Below are positions 1 to 12,182 of a DNA stretch of 64,000 bases, one piece after another. Within the stretch, counting starts at the first letter, position 1, and each line of letters begins with the position of its first letter. The translations under genes and the position numbers were made by a program. The DNA comes from Guadua angustifolia (lineage: Eukaryota > Streptophyta > Magnoliopsida > Poales > Poaceae), in assembly GCA_036346375.1 (NCBI GenBank), contig CM070508.1:18916852-18980851 (forward strand). Reading direction: 5' to 3'. The notes beneath the pieces were generated by a model, which did no database searches, was not told the origin of the DNA, and worked only from the letters and a program-made list of their open reading frames with translations.

Positions 1-1030
1 TCATGCACCAGAGGCTCTTGACGAATACTTATACCGGGTACCCTACAACCTAGACTTCATCCTCATAAAGAGGATTATCATCCGAATAATCGGTTACTGG
101 TGGGCCGACTCAGCCCACCTCAAAACTAAGACTCTCCGGGAGGAAAGGAGTCAGGCCTTCGTCGAAGCCACCGCCTCGACAGAACAATAGTCGAGCCATC
201 CGGGCTCGACCAAGACCTGTGTCAAGGCGTCATGAAGCCTCCGACAGCGCCACGGACGCCTGACCAGTCCCAGTGAAGCCTTCGACGAGCTTCAAATCGG
301 GGCCTCCGCAGCAACGCCAACAAACCCTGGGGTGAACACCTGTCTCACGAATACAACGCCCTTGTCAGGAGCAGGTGGATCCGTTCCGAGGCAATCCTAG
401 AGGACGCCAAAGTCAAGCAGCTGTCCCATCGCATGGTCACATATAGTAAAGGAGTACGCACTCTCCCGAGGCAAGCCCAAAGACCGGTCGCCCCAGACGT
501 CAGCATTAGACATGCACACAGGGGGCTGGTACGCCGTTTCCCGGAGGAACGGGACGCCCACATCAACCCCGTATGTCTACCAACCCGATATGGCAAAGAC
601 AGTCGATGGACAGACGTCAGAACCCTGGAGCAGACTTCGAGGCCGAAGACTCAACACCTCAACATAGAGCGCAACGCCTAGCTGTTAGGCATCCCTTTCT
701 TGTTTTTCGCATATCCTCCGGACTCCCGTGTAACCCGTCTTCCCTGCGCCTATATAAGGAGAAGCGGGACCCCAGGGGAGGGGGATGATGATGATCCATA
801 CGTCCAAGCCATTACATTAGTAAAGGAACTTCTTCGGAATCGTCCGAGTTGTAATCAAACGCAGTCTTCTGCGCCCCCATCAATATAATACCACCACACG
901 AACTGGACGTAGGGACATTCAGCCCGAACCAGTATAAACCCTGGGCTCCAGTAGTCTAACCATTCAAGGAAGCGGGAGCGCGCGGCCCCTTGACTTACAA
1001 ATTTACTTGCCGGTTTACGAAACACCGACA
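1..1030 (+). mobile_element. Partial LTR of a Tat-type Ty3/gypsy retrotransposon
   Basis: This GC-rich segment reads like the promoter and R region of a grass Tat-group LTR. It has a TATA box (TATATAAGG at 751-759) followed by a short GC-rich leader, and a tail near 900-945 that resembles the cDNA-end region of elements such as RIRE2 or cinful. The right end is taken as the CA at about 1030, where sequence homologous to a Tekay LTR begins. The left end is not visible: no PPT, TG start or coding domain could be placed, so part of this stretch may be internal element sequence. The family call is from general resemblance and is tentative; the right boundary is an inference from where homology to the other LTR starts. 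Confidence 0.5.
751..759 (+). promoter_or_regulatory. TATA box of the Tat-type LTR
   Basis: TATATAAGG lies in GC-rich sequence and is followed by GAGAAGCGGGACC, the usual setting of a gypsy LTR promoter. Transcription would run rightward. Confidence 0.5.
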
Positions 1031-1930
1031 ACGACCTTCCCGGCGGCGCTCTGTTGGTTCCCGACGAGGAAGAAGTGGCAAACCCGACACGTCTCGATGC
1101 GACGAATCCGAATCCGCCCCCAAGTCGACGGAAAAGTGACCGACGGCGGCGGATTCGCGACTAGAACCTCTCGGCAACACCGGCGAGCACGCGTGACGGC
1201 TTCAGGGCTTTTCCGGTGACGGCGCAACAGCGAATATGCGCGGCGATTTGTGGTGAACCTCGGAGAACATGCCCGAGCCTTAAATACCCCGAGGTGGCGC
1301 GGTAAACAAGGAAAGAAAGGCGACGGCGGTGTTCAAATCGGAGACGGCGGCGGAGACGAGTTCGACTCGGACACGAAGACGATCAGCCGTGCGATCTTAA
1401 TCCGACGGCTCGGATAAATCGAAGAGTCCGAACCGGTACCGATTGATAAGGACCGTTCGATCTTGATCTAACGACACGCAATTACTAGGGTTCACTTAAA
1501 TGACGCGGACTGTTCTCGGTCGTTGGATTCTAATCCGACGGTCGATGTTACCCCTCCCGATTCAACAGTCGATCCACACAGTAATGGGCCGGGCCCAACA
1601 CTGTTCACAGGGATTTTCCGGAATTCCCGATTTAAATTAATTCAGAAAATTCATTTGATTTCTTTAGGGCACTAGAAATACTCTAAAAATTCCAAGAAAA
1701 TTCTCAAAAATACATTGAGACATTCTGGACTTAAATAAAATATTTTTGGCAAAACTTTATTTTAAATACTTCTTTTTATAATTATTTCTTGACAATAGGC
1801 ATTATATATTAATTCAAAATAATTCAAATAAGTCTCAGAAAATCCAATTAACTCCAAAAAATTCACAAAAATCATAAATTGCATTAAAATAATATTAAAT
1901 AATTAAAAACTAAAAAATTGGGATCTTACA
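1031..1930 (-). mobile_element. Partial Tekay-type gypsy LTR
   Basis: This stretch is homologous to about 53140-54060 of the 3' LTR described below. Both contain GACGAGGAAGAAGTGGC and a long shared AT-rich block (here 1680-1930) including ACATTCTGGACTTAAATAAA, and both end in TTGGGAT.TTACA. Read on the minus strand, the LTR therefore starts at 1930 with TGTAAGATCCCAA. The sequence after 1930 is not the polypurine tract found beside the complete copy, so 1930 is probably the outer edge of this element next to flanking DNA. The rest of the LTR is interrupted at about 1031 by the Tat-type LTR. Confidence 0.75.
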
Positions 1931-4740
1931 CAACTTCTCGAATTTCGCTATGCATTGATAAATGAGATCCTTGGCTGAGTGCAGTACAGGGCGTTGAGCT
2001 TTCTGAAATTATGAGGCATCAATCAATTAAAACTGTCAGGAAGTGAACCCTGTAGCTGCAACGAGCTGTGGGACAGTTGGGCTTTCCCACCGAATGCAAG
2101 TGGCCGGTGAAACGCCGTTTTCAAGCAACGTAGTGGTTAAGCTTGGATGTGTACCGCTATGGACTATGGTTAAGCCTGGGCTGCTCAGCTCACTTCTATA
2201 TATTTCCGTAGTTGGCGAATGACCGATATAATTGAGCTTTATGTGCTCATTGTATACAAGCTGAAGTATGTTGCATCTTTTTTTTTTTACGAAAATTAAC
2301 CTTAGTTTTACTTGGATGGATTATGTATCTTAGACCATGCATTCCGTTTTGTTAATTCCTCGTTAGCCATGTTAGGCCTAGCTTGAAACACAAAATTTCT
2401 TTTTAGACTTTTATAAAAATTAAATTATTTCCTGCAAAATTAATGAATGGTAAATGGGCAGTGTGCTGTGCGCCCACACAAGCCATGATGAATGAGCGAG
2501 CTGCCGAGCAATGAGAACCCGGGCCGTCCGCGGGGAAGCGCCACATGGTGTACACTGTACACCGCTGATAGGGATCGAGACTTCAAGAAAACGGGGAATC
2601 CTATGCCTTGGCACCTGTGGTTCGTACCAAACTGAGTCATGGTCATGGATCTCGGCTGCTGCTTCCTGTAGACAGTAGACCTGCACATCCCACACCGACG
2701 AGCAGCACAGATTACAATTTGGAACAAGAGAGTGCACAATCAGAAGTGCGATGTGTCACTGGTAGGCAAAGAGCAGTTATACCAGTGAGCAATCATGCTC
2801 TGTGAACATGGATAAGAAGGGCATCTCGATGCAACTTCAGGGATTCCATGAAAGGGTTTATGTGCAGTTTCAAGGAGGCTGTATCTTAAGTAGTTTTTAT
2901 CTGTTTGAATTGTTAGATCGAGATGATGAACAGTTTGGATCACTCAACAGTGCTAAACTACAATGTCTATTGTTATAGAAAATCGATGCATTATTTTTGC
3001 TACAGTAGTATAGGGAGATCTGAGTCGTCGCTTTTTTGATCTAGTGGTCCATATTGAACTGCCAAAGTTACGGTCGCATAAGGACCACATTGGATCTCTT
3101 TTCGGATTCCAGCATATGGATCGAATATACTGCTAACTGCTGGGCTCACTGCATGAAGCCAACGGAGCAATGAGGTGCAGATTCCTAACTACAGCAATTA
3201 TACTACTACATGTAACTGGCTTTTTGTACGCTTGTGTCGCTGAATGTGAAGTAAAGGTTCCCAAAGTACGCAGACAATATGCGATTACTCTTACTCTTTT
3301 AGCACAGACTAAACTGGAACCCTGAACGCACGATTGCAACGTGCAGAACTGGGAATCAACATGTCTGGATCAGGGAGAGGTGGAAGATCAGAGATTAGAT
3401 ACCAGAGGGGATCATTGCCTGAACCACTCAACACGCAAAGGCAGAGAAGACAATGATCCGGGAGCTAATTGGACGCCTAACTATATACTACTACTCGCCA
3501 CCTTTCAGTGATCGCTGGAAAAAAAAAGGTATGTTTGTTTGAAACTAACCTTACCACATCTAAGTTTAGGCATACAATAAATTTTTAGACGAGTGTTAAT
3601 TTGGATCATTGTCACAACTATAGCTTACTGTACTTTCTTAATCTTATGTTCCACGTGTTATAGACTCAATTTTTTTTTCAAATTTTGCCGAACTTGTGAC
3701 GCTGGATTTTATTACCATAAAAAATGTGGTATTTAATTACCATAAAAAGTATGGTATTTGCTAAGATTGGTTACGATAAATTTGTCTTCAAACTAAACAG
3801 GTTGATAAATTTGTCTTCAAACTAAACAGGTTGTTACGATCACCTTGAGATTTGCTATGCAGGACTGGTTGCTCTGGATATATGTGGGCTTCGGTTGCGG
3901 CTGCTCTCGCAGACGGTGCCGGAACGAACTGCCTGTAAATGTCCGGGATCTCATCAATAGTATAATGCAATTTTCTGAACCAGATAGCCAGCGATGAACA
4001 AAATGGTTTCTTGTTTCTGATTTTGATCTGATGGTATATTCAGATTTGGTATCTTAATGTTTTCAGAGTATTTTTTTAATGTGGAGTGCCATAGTCAGTT
4101 AGTTTTAGAACAAGAGTGTCACAGCATAATGATTTCATTGTAATAAAGAAACAGAATTATAATTGCTGTTTCCATTGGGGATGTTACGCCTATGTTAAGA
4201 TATTAAGGAAGGATTCGGCAAGTGAAATGTCTATGTCCTTTAACAGATTGACGACGGGAAGGCTCTACTGCTTTCTCTTTGTCAAAACCATGTTTCAGCA
4301 ATATTACTCCATTTCCCTAACTAAAATTAGGTCTTGATGAGATGTTGGAACTTGGAAGCGCTGCAATATTGAGCCAACATTCGAATGTGATGGAATACCA
4401 GCGTATTTAAGCTGAATATTCGATGAAAAAACACATCCAGGCATTCCACAATCCACTATCGAGAGTAGTTCGAGACATGTTTTTTCTACTAGGAACAGGT
4501 GATACTTATCCATCAAGCTACTTCTTGAGTGAAATTATATCCTAGCTCAGCCGTTTTGATGAAAACTGAAGGACTAGTTTTGAAGGTTTCAAAGAAACTA
4601 AGTATTGTAATTATACAGTTCTACTCTGAGGCCTCCTCTTAACAAAGGAAAGTGAATGCTTTTTTGGCGGATTTGGACCTTATAGAAAAAAAAAATCCTA
4701 GAAGGACGTTTGGAATAAAGGGATGTCCCTTAAGACTTCA
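1931..4740. other. Gene-poor region, no recognisable gene
   Basis: No convincing coding exon, RNA gene or complete transposon was found here. The first 50 bases read as an open frame ending in LINEILG-stop, which could be the tail of a gene cut by the adjacent LTR, but it is too short to identify. A T-run lies at 2280-2290. Short repeats of the type TACCATAAAAA..TGGTATTT occur at 3710-3760 and resemble MITE debris. An exact 29-bp tandem duplication lies at 3775-3832. Confidence 0.6.
3775..3832. repeat. Exact 29-bp tandem duplication
   Basis: Two identical adjacent copies, 3775-3803 and 3804-3832, each beginning GATAAATTTGTCTTC and ending AAACAGGTT. No mismatches, so the duplication is recent or an assembly artefact. 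Confidence 0.9.
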
Positions 4741-5574
4741 AGCCCTGTTTGGAAGCAATGTATTTTTATAGTTTCTAAGTAATACTATAGTTTCTAAAAA
4801 TACCATGGTATTTTATACCATAAGGTATTTGGTTACCATGCCAAAAACTCTGTATTAAAAACTATGGTTTGGTAGATGGCTCCGATTGCTGTGCAATCAT
4901 GCTTCCCGTGCAATCACCGTGCAATCCAACTAAGAAAAGTTTCAAAAAATTCTGAAAAAAATTATGGATGTACATCTCATCTTACCCCATCTACATATAA
5001 AATTTCATGATCAAATTCGTCCTATGCTAGAAGTTACAAAAAAGACAAATTTGGGCTCCGATTGCTGTGCAATCACCGTGCAATCCAACTAAGAAAAGTT
5101 TCAAAAAATTCTGAAAAAAATCATAGATGTACATCTCATCTTACCCCATCGACATATAAAATTTCATGATCAAATTCGTCCTATGCTAGAAGTTACAAAA
5201 AAGATAAATTTCTTATATGTCGATGGGGTAAGATGAGATGTACATCCATGATTTTTTTCAGAATTTTTTGAAACTTCTCTTAGTTGGATTGCACGGTGAT
5301 TGTACGGGAAGCATGATTGCACAGCAGTCGGAGCCTTGGTAGATACTATGGTATTTTTGAAGTATTTAAAACTCCACTCCAACCCAAAGTTTTCATGGTT
5401 TTGACTAGCTTCTTGCCTATTTACACTCAAATACCATGGTTTGTGATGTTGCATCCAAACAGTTGGTAGTTCCAAGGAATACCATAGTTTTAAAGGGGTT
5501 TGGTAAAACCATTGTATTCATGACAAAACAATTGCAAACCATAGTTTTGAAAAAGTATGCTTCCAAACAGAGCC
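4741..5574. mobile_element. Tourist-like MITE (PIF/Harbinger type), interrupted by a second MITE
   Basis: The ends are inverted repeats, GCCCTGTTTGGAAGCA at the left and TGCTTCCAAACAGAGC at the right, flanked by TCA at 4738-4740 and 5575-5577, as expected for a 3-bp target duplication. The outer parts align closely with the uninterrupted copy at 8685-9067. The interior is split at 4878-5335 by a Mutator-like MITE. The element has no coding capacity. Confidence 0.85.
4878..5335. mobile_element. Mutator-like foldback MITE nested in a Tourist-like MITE
   Basis: The element starts GGCTCCGATTGCTGTGCAAT and ends with the imperfect complement ending CAGTCGGAGCC. It is flanked by identical 9-bp direct repeats TTGGTAGAT (4869-4877 and 5336-5344), the target-duplication length of Mutator-like elements. 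The insertion site is intact in the sister MITE at 8685-9067. The left arm occurs twice in tandem (4878-5053 and 5054-5215) before the single right arm. A second family member lies at 16002-16384. Confidence 0.88.
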
Positions 5575-5577
5575 TCA

Positions 5578-6190
5578 ATGTTCAGATCTATTTGGAATAT
5601 ACGAATTTTACTAGGAACAATCTAATCCCCATAAAATCCTATGGGTTTTGGTGCCTATAGTTAAAACGACATACTCGAATCTTATAATTTAAGGCACCGT
5701 TAATTCGCAAGATTCTATAAGCACAACAACAGAAAAAAAAACATAGCACTAGAACACGAATGCATGTGCAAAATAGAGGATTTAAGCATAGGAATTTTGT
5801 GGGATCGGATGTTTGGAACGCAGGAAGAAGAAGAACACACAAATTTTGGAGTGAATTTTTCCTGAATTTTCTTCCTTTACCGTTTTCATACGAAGCAAAA
5901 GGTGCTATAGTAACCGAATCCATAGAAACTTGAATCCTACGATTTTCCTTTTTTCTTCGTCCAAATCAAAGTGGCCCTTAACTCTTGGGCATTTTCTTAA
6001 CAAATACAATTAAATTAAAATTTTGCTGAATGTAATCAATTTAATTTTCATTAACATAAGTCTTTATTGAAAGCATGATCGATGGAAATACACACTAGTA
6101 GGTGGTTACTGATTACTATAGTTTCTTATGAACATGAACATCAGAACATAACAGGCAGGTGGTGGTGAATTAGATGAAGAAACCATCAGT
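5578..6190. other. Intergenic sequence upstream of the tubulin promoter
   Basis: AT-rich sequence without a supported gene. The short open frames on both strands show no recognisable domain. Confidence 0.6.
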
Positions 6191-6390
6191 AATTTTCAAT
6201 GATGACCCTCTCACGTTTCGAACTTTGCGATTTTGACTCCAACAACCGGAATTTCCATTTCCACCCCTGCACCCTGGGAAAACGTCCCGCCTCCAATTGT
6301 TTGCTTCAGAGTCAAGCCCAAGGGCAAAACCGTTATTCCACGCCCGCCCAACCGCGCACGGGAAAATTTTCAAAATCCAGAAGCCACCGA

Positions 6391-6505
6391 TGGGCCACCG
6401 CAAACCGACCCTCTTAACCGTCCGATCCTCGCATCGGACGTCCGGAATCTGCCGGCGCGCGCCCTTGGAGGGAACCCCCCTGGGCCGTCCGATCGGTTAA
6501 CCCTA
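6391..6505 (+). promoter_or_regulatory. Candidate tubulin promoter elements: two site II motifs and a telo-box
   Basis: TGGGCC occurs at 6391-6396 and 6481-6486, and AACCCTA (telo-box core) at 6499-6505. In plants these motifs are typical of promoters active in dividing cells, which suits a beta-tubulin gene. No clear TATA box was seen between them and the leader. Motif identity is read directly; function is inferred. Confidence 0.45.
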
Positions 6506-6641
6506 GCCGCACACGGCGCTACAAAAAAGCGCCCCCCATTTCGTGCTCCTGTCCCAAGAACACGCGCACAGACCCCAATTCCAATACCTTCCCAAAATTA
6601 GCCCGATCCGATCGGTCGCTCGCTCGCTTCCTCCCCCTGAG

Positions 6642-6863
6642 GTAATGCCGGAGCCAAATCTTCGTTTTGCTTCCCCATTTTTTTTGTATCGTCGCTAGCT
6701 TTCCGGTCGATCTCGTCGGTTTGTTCGCTGTTCGTGTGGTCCGATTAGCTCGTTTCTTTTGGGGATTCTTGCGGCGTCGTTGTTCTTCGATGTTGTGTTC
6801 TCCGATTTCAGTAGGGATTTGGCACGGATCTGACGCAGCGTTTCTTGGTGTTTGGTTTTGCAG
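6642..6863 (+). other. Probable 5'UTR intron of the beta-tubulin gene
   Basis: A donor (GAG|GTAATG) at 6642 follows a CT-rich leader. A TTTTGCAG acceptor ends at 6863, after T-rich sequence and 29 bases before the start codon. Leader introns of this size are common in plant tubulin and actin genes, but no transcript evidence is available here. Confidence 0.55.
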
Positions 6864-6892
6864 GTGAGAAGAGGAGTTGTAGGGAGGAGAAG

Positions 6893-9800
6893 ATGAGGGA
6901 GATCCTGCACATCCAGGGCGGGCAGTGCGGGAACCAGATCGGGTCTAAGTTCTGGGAGGTGGTGTGCGACGAGCACGGCATTGACCCGACGGGGAGGTAC
7001 GTCGGCACGTCGGACCTGCAGCTGGAGCGCGTGAACGTCTACTACAACGAGGCCTCGTGCGGCCGCTTCGTGCCGCGCGCCGTGCTTATGGACCTGGAGC
7101 CCGGCACCATGGACTCCGTCCGCACCGGGCCCTACGGCCAGATCTTCCGCCCCGACAACTTCGTCTTCGGCCAGTCCGGCGCCGGCAACAACTGGGCCAA
7201 GGGCCACTACACCGAGGGTGCCGAGCTCATCGACTCCGTCCTCGACGTCGTCCGCAAGGAGGCCGAGAACTGCGACTGCCTCCAAGGTCCCTTACCTTAC
7301 CACACCATCCCTTCCAAGAACGCTTCTATCCATGGATTCTGATGTACCAATTCCGTTCCTGTGTGTGTGGTCAGGTTTCCAGGTGTGCCACTCGCTGGGC
7401 GGAGGCACGGGGTCCGGCATGGGCACGCTGCTGATTTCCAAGATCAGGGAGGAGTACCCGGACCGGATGATGCTCACATTTTCCGTGTTCCCGTCGCCCA
7501 AGGTGTCCGACACGGTGGTGGAGCCCTACAACGCCACGCTCTCCGTCCACCAGCTGGTGGAGAACGCCGACGAGTGCATGGTGCTCGACAACGAGGCGCT
7601 GTACGACATCTGCTTCCGCACTCTCAAGCTGACCACCCCTAGCTGTAAGCAGATCCTTTCCACCAAGTTTTATTACCACATGTACTTACATTAGTACTGT
7701 TCAAGAGTAAATGGTCGTTATTTTGGCAATGCGGCGAATTATATTACTAGTCAGTCATCTTAACTGGTGATTGTGCATTCTATTAACAAAGGTTGTTGTC
7801 GATTATCATGTTGGTTGGCTTGGTTTTGGTAATACGAGCTTACTGCTTGGAATATCCAAAATGTAATTAAGAAATGATCCAAATTAGATGCCTGCAGAGC
7901 TACTAGTTTGGTACCATGGAAAGATACTCCAAATTAGTGTTGATATTCTATTTAGTTGGGATCTGGCACTTTGGTCACCTAAGTTGTGCATAATTGGGGT
8001 CATTTTCATGGTGTGTCTGATAAATGTACTCTGGTGCTTTGGTCACGTAACTATCTATTCTTCAATACTGAAGAGCAGATATTGAATCCTTAAACTGACA
8101 AATGTACTCAGAATGTCCGATATAGGGTATGACTTGAGAGTTGTATTGTGCATCTCTTTACATTTTCAGCACCTGTTTAACTTGGGATACTTTTCTATCA
8201 TGGGATTCTCGTTCACCTGACTTACGTGCCAAATATATGTGAAGAAAAGAATTTCGAATTGAACCAAGAAATTACTGGCAATGGCTGTGAACTGAGTGGA
8301 GGGGCCTCTGTTCAAATTTGATAAGAGCAGATAGGTTGATTTGTTTAGTTACGCTTCGCTGCTAATGCATTTTCTTTGAGTCTTTTTCCTGTTAAAACAT
8401 AAAATGTGTTATGATCAAAATCCAGCTAACATGCTCTACAATGCTTAATGATGCATGTCAATATGATGTTAGTAAGCTATGCAACTCTTTTGTGTGGATC
8501 CTTATCATCTGCCGCTGTTCTAATAATTAAATTTCGAAAGAACTTTGATTTCTTTTCTTAAAAGAAAAAAATTACTTAAAACACTTTTCTCTAGTGAGTT
8601 AAGTGAAATTGAATATTTCCATGCAAAAAGAAGTGCTTTATAAATGGTTATTTTTCTTCATTTCCAAATTATTACAAGTACTTAGGCCCTGTTTGGAAGC
8701 AATGTATTTTTATAGTTTCTAGGCAATACCATGGTTTCTAAGAATACCATGGTTTTTTATACCATAAGGTGTTTGGTTACCATGCCAAAAACTTTGTATT
8801 AAAAACTATGGTTTGGTAGATAACATAGTATTTTTGGAGTATTTGAAACTCCACTCCAACCTAAAGTTTTTATGGTTTTGGCTAGCTTCTTGCCTATTTC
8901 CACTCAAATACCATGGTTTGTGATGTTGTATCCAAACAATTGGTAGTTTCAAGGAATACTATGGTTTCAAAGAGGTTTGGTAAAATCATGGTATTCATGA
9001 CAAAACAATTGCAAACCAGAGTATATTAAAACTATAGTTTTGAAAAACTGTGCTTCCAAACAGGGCCTTAGGGTTTTTTTGCAAAAACCCACCTGCATCT
9101 TTAAGGGCTTGTTTGGTAGAACTTCAGATTCTAGTTTCTTCTGAAATCTAAAACTTGTAGGCTAAAATAAAGTGAATTATGTTTATATTTTTGGTCTAAA
9201 ATGTAAACAAGATGATCCATCTAAACACTCTTAATGTACTCACAGCTCCAGCCTCATGAATCTGGCGAAGCTAAAATTTTCAGCTTCATCAGATTCTCAG
9301 AATCTGGAGAAGCTGAATCCCTGCCAAACAGGCCCTAACTCCCTAAAGCTCCAAAAAGTCAAAGAACACTAACCTGGCTATTTCACATTGAGGTGATTGT
9401 GTCTGAGTCCATCCAGACCATGAGAATCCTCTTACGTAGCTGCAACGTTGGTGATAACCCTTGGTCGTTCTTCTTCCTTGCCCCTCTATTCCCTTGCTTT
9501 TACGTCACACTTTATTCTCCCGCGCTCGCTTCATGCACTCTACCCAACGCTGGCACGTCTTCTCTGCTCACGGTCCTCCACTGGGATTGTCACAAAAGCG
9601 CGATGTAGGAGCTTCAGTAAATAAATTGGATTGGGGGTTGGATTTGCAACAACATAGAACTTGCGGCTGTGGTTTTTATGAACTTTGAGATGCGGGTGGG
9701 TTTTGACAAACTCCCCCACTTGCAGGTGGTTTTTTACAAAAAAAACCGATTAATGAACTGACCGTTTGGATTATTGGAGTTATCGTGTCATTAGCCTAGG

Positions 9801-10691
9801 GTTTACCCTTTTAACCATAGGTATTCTTTATGGAACAGTATAGACTAATAAGTCGTGGTGATCCTATTGGAATTAGAATCCTAATGAAACTTGGGTATTT
9901 ATTACTTGGACCATAGTCACAATTTATTTACAAAGTAGAACAAACCCAAATTGGAACGGTAACTGCATGTTGTACTCCTATGCTATTGCTTATGTGATTC
10001 TTGGTTTTTATGAACAGTTGGTGACCTGAACCACTTGATCAGTGCCACCATGAGCGGTGTCACCTGCTGCCTTCGCTTTCCCGGACAGCTGAACTCTGAC
10101 CTCCGCAAGCTTGCTGTCAACCTGATCCCCTTCCCGCGCCTCCACTTCTTCATGGTGGGCTTTGCGCCGCTCACCTCACGTGGCTCGCAGCAGTACCGCG
10201 CCCTAACCGTTCCCGAGCTCACCCAGCAGATGTGGGATTCCAAGAACATGATGTGCGCTGCCGACCCGCGCCACGGTCGCTACCTGACGGCGTCGGCCAT
10301 GTTCCGGGGCAAGATGAGCACGAAGGAGGTCGACGAGCAGATGATCAACGTGCAGAACAAGAACTCTTCCTACTTCGTGGAGTGGATCCCGAACAACGTT
10401 AAGTCGAGCGTGTGCGATATCCCGCCGCGCGGCCTCTCCATGGCGTCCACCTTCGTCGGCAACTCCACCTCTATCCAGGAGATGTTCCGCCGTGTGAGCG
10501 AGCAGTTCACGGCCATGTTCAGGAGGAAGGCCTTCCTGCACTGGTACACGGGCGAGGGCATGGACGAGATGGAGTTCACCGAGGCGGAGAGCAACATGAA
10601 CGACCTCGTCTCCGAGTACCAACAGTACCAGGACGCGACCGCCGACGAGGAGGGTGACTACGAGGACGAAGAGGAGGAGGTGCAGGAGTAA
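6893..10691 (+). CDS. TUB: Beta-tubulin, complete, three coding exons
   Basis: Coding exons are 6893-7286, 7375-7644 and 10018-10691, joined by GT-AG introns. Together they give 1338 nt, or 445 residues, the normal length for a plant beta-tubulin. The protein pairs with alpha-tubulin to form microtubules and binds exchangeable GTP. Visible marks are the N-terminal MREI tetrapeptide, known to mediate tubulin mRNA autoregulation in animals; QCGNQIG near residue 11; the tubulin signature GGGTGSG at 140-146; and an acidic C-terminal tail ending EEEEVQE, where microtubule-associated proteins bind. Both introns split codons: Gly at exon 1/2 and Phe at exon 2/3. The start is the only Met giving the MREI beginning. 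The frame is intact and strongly GC-rich at third positions, unlike its AT-rich flanks, so this looks like a working gene. The isotype cannot be named without a tree. Confidence 0.97.
8685..9067. mobile_element. Tourist-like MITE in tubulin intron 2
   Basis: A 383-bp element with ends GGCCCTGTTTGGAAGCA and TGCTTCCAAACAGGGCC, flanked by TTA at 8682-8684 and 9068-9070, the PIF/Harbinger target duplication. It is the uninterrupted sister of the element at 4741-5574. Confidence 0.92.
9105..9335. mobile_element. Second Tourist-like MITE in tubulin intron 2
   Basis: A 231-bp element with ends GGGCTTGTTTGG and CCAAACAGGCCC, flanked by TAA at 9102-9104 and 9336-9338. It shares the block AGGCTAAAATAAAGTGAATT with the copy at 16422-16652, so both belong to one family. 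Confidence 0.85.
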
Positions 10692-10959
10692 GATCGATCT
10701 GTGCCAGTTGTGTTGCACCAGTGGTATATCCCCATTTATGTGGTTGGTTTTCTTGGAACTGGAGCTTGCGTTTGTCTTAAACACTCCCCTTGTTATTGGT
10801 AGTATTACTATCGCTATAACTTCGCTGCGTGTTTGTATGCTATCAAATTCGCGTTCATGGAAAGTGAGTGCGGGGTTCGTATCCAGGCAATGCTGCTTTG
10901 ATGCTATGTTTGTTTGCGTGACCTGTTATGTATGATTTGTTGCCCTTGTGGATTGGAAA

Positions 10960-11889
10960 TAGGGGTGTTGTTTTATCTATGGGTTTGAGTATCCGTAGGT
11001 ACCCTATATAATAAAGGTGGTTACGGGTAGTACTTTAGACTTATGGTTTTTGGGTTTGGATACCTGATAAGGATATATGATAAATGTGGGTGTTAATTTG
11101 TATCCACAGACACCTGATGGGTATTCTATAACATGTGGGCTACACTTTTTATAAGATATATATTAGAAAATTGAAACAATAACTACTTAAATGAGAGATT
11201 AAAACACACATAAGGTTTTAAAAGGTAATATTATGTTCAGAAACTTGTTTAATATATATTATATTCTGAATTTGTTTTACACGTGTTATACTCTAAATTT
11301 GTTATGTATATATCATGTTCTTTCTTTTAAACAATGCTTTATTATGTGTTGGTACCTTTGCTATCTCCGTAGTTATAAGTATTGAGTGTATGCTATGTGA
11401 TTGAGTTAAATACAGTTCAATTAAGTTTTCTATCTTATTTTAGTTCTTGAATGAGCTTACATATCGATATCCATATTTTACTCTAATGCTTATCATTTTA
11501 TTCATTAAAACCAAATACAATATCTATAAAAACACATTTATTTATATGAAAACACTATGAAATGGTGTAGTATTTACCATCAAATATCTTATATATACTC
11601 ATTTGAATTTGTAGTATCATTGATCACTTATAGACCATCATGATGTCTTGATTAAATAAAATAAACTAGAGTATTATTGGTCACCTATAGCTCATATTAA
11701 CTCTTTGTTTTCAGCACAATTTGTTACTTATCGGTACTCATTGGGTATTAGGTACCCATCGGGTTTAACTATGGATACAGATCTGCTCCCGATAAGTTTA
11801 GTGGGTTTGGGTGGACGATATGGTTTCGGATTTCTGGTTTGGGTGAACGGCAGTTATACCCGGAGGTACCCACCCGATTGCCATACCTA
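10960..11889. mobile_element. Non-autonomous hAT element downstream of tubulin
   Basis: The element starts TAGGGGTG and ends CATACCTA, short imperfect terminal inverted repeats of hAT type. It is flanked by identical 8-bp repeats ATTGGAAA (10952-10959 and 11890-11897), the hAT target length. Both subterminal regions carry GGTACCC-containing blocks rich in GGGT. It is AT-rich internally with no transposase. It lies about 270 bp past the tubulin stop codon, probably at or just after the 3'UTR. Confidence 0.82.
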
Positions 11890-12182
11890 ATTGGAAATAG
11901 CGCTCAAACTGATGCTGATTCTGAACGATTTCCTGTCTCGGATTCGCTCTGTTTTCACCCCGAAGGGTCCCTGGTTCAGTCCAGTTGAAGTTTTTACACT
12001 ACATGAAATTTCTGCATTTCAAACAGACCGCATGACTTGAACGAAGCAACATTTCTACGAATGTTTGTGGTGAGAATGATATTACTTCGCAGATTGAAAG
12101 TATTTTTATAAGACACTGCAGAATTGTGGGATCTTTATATGCCATTGCAAAATGAAGGCTCTCTTGTATGCCATCCTTTTTT

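Larger units (their letters stand above)
7645..10017 (+). other. Second coding intron of the tubulin gene (2.4 kb)
   Basis: The intron starts CT|GTAAGC and ends GAACAG|TT. It is AT-rich and carries two MITEs (8685-9067 and 9105-9335). The open frames inside it are short and match nothing known to me. Confidence 0.9.

Noticed and set aside
6233..6601. 122-codon open frame on the plus strand before tubulin
   Set aside because: It lies in the GC-rich promoter and leader, is Pro/Arg-rich and low in complexity, and matches no protein family.
6695..7285. 196-codon open frame on the minus strand
   Set aside because: It is the complement of tubulin exon 1 and its leader; GC-rich third positions of the real gene keep the opposite strand open.
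10203..10784. 193-codon open frame on the minus strand
   Set aside because: It is antisense to tubulin exon 3 and has no domain of its own.
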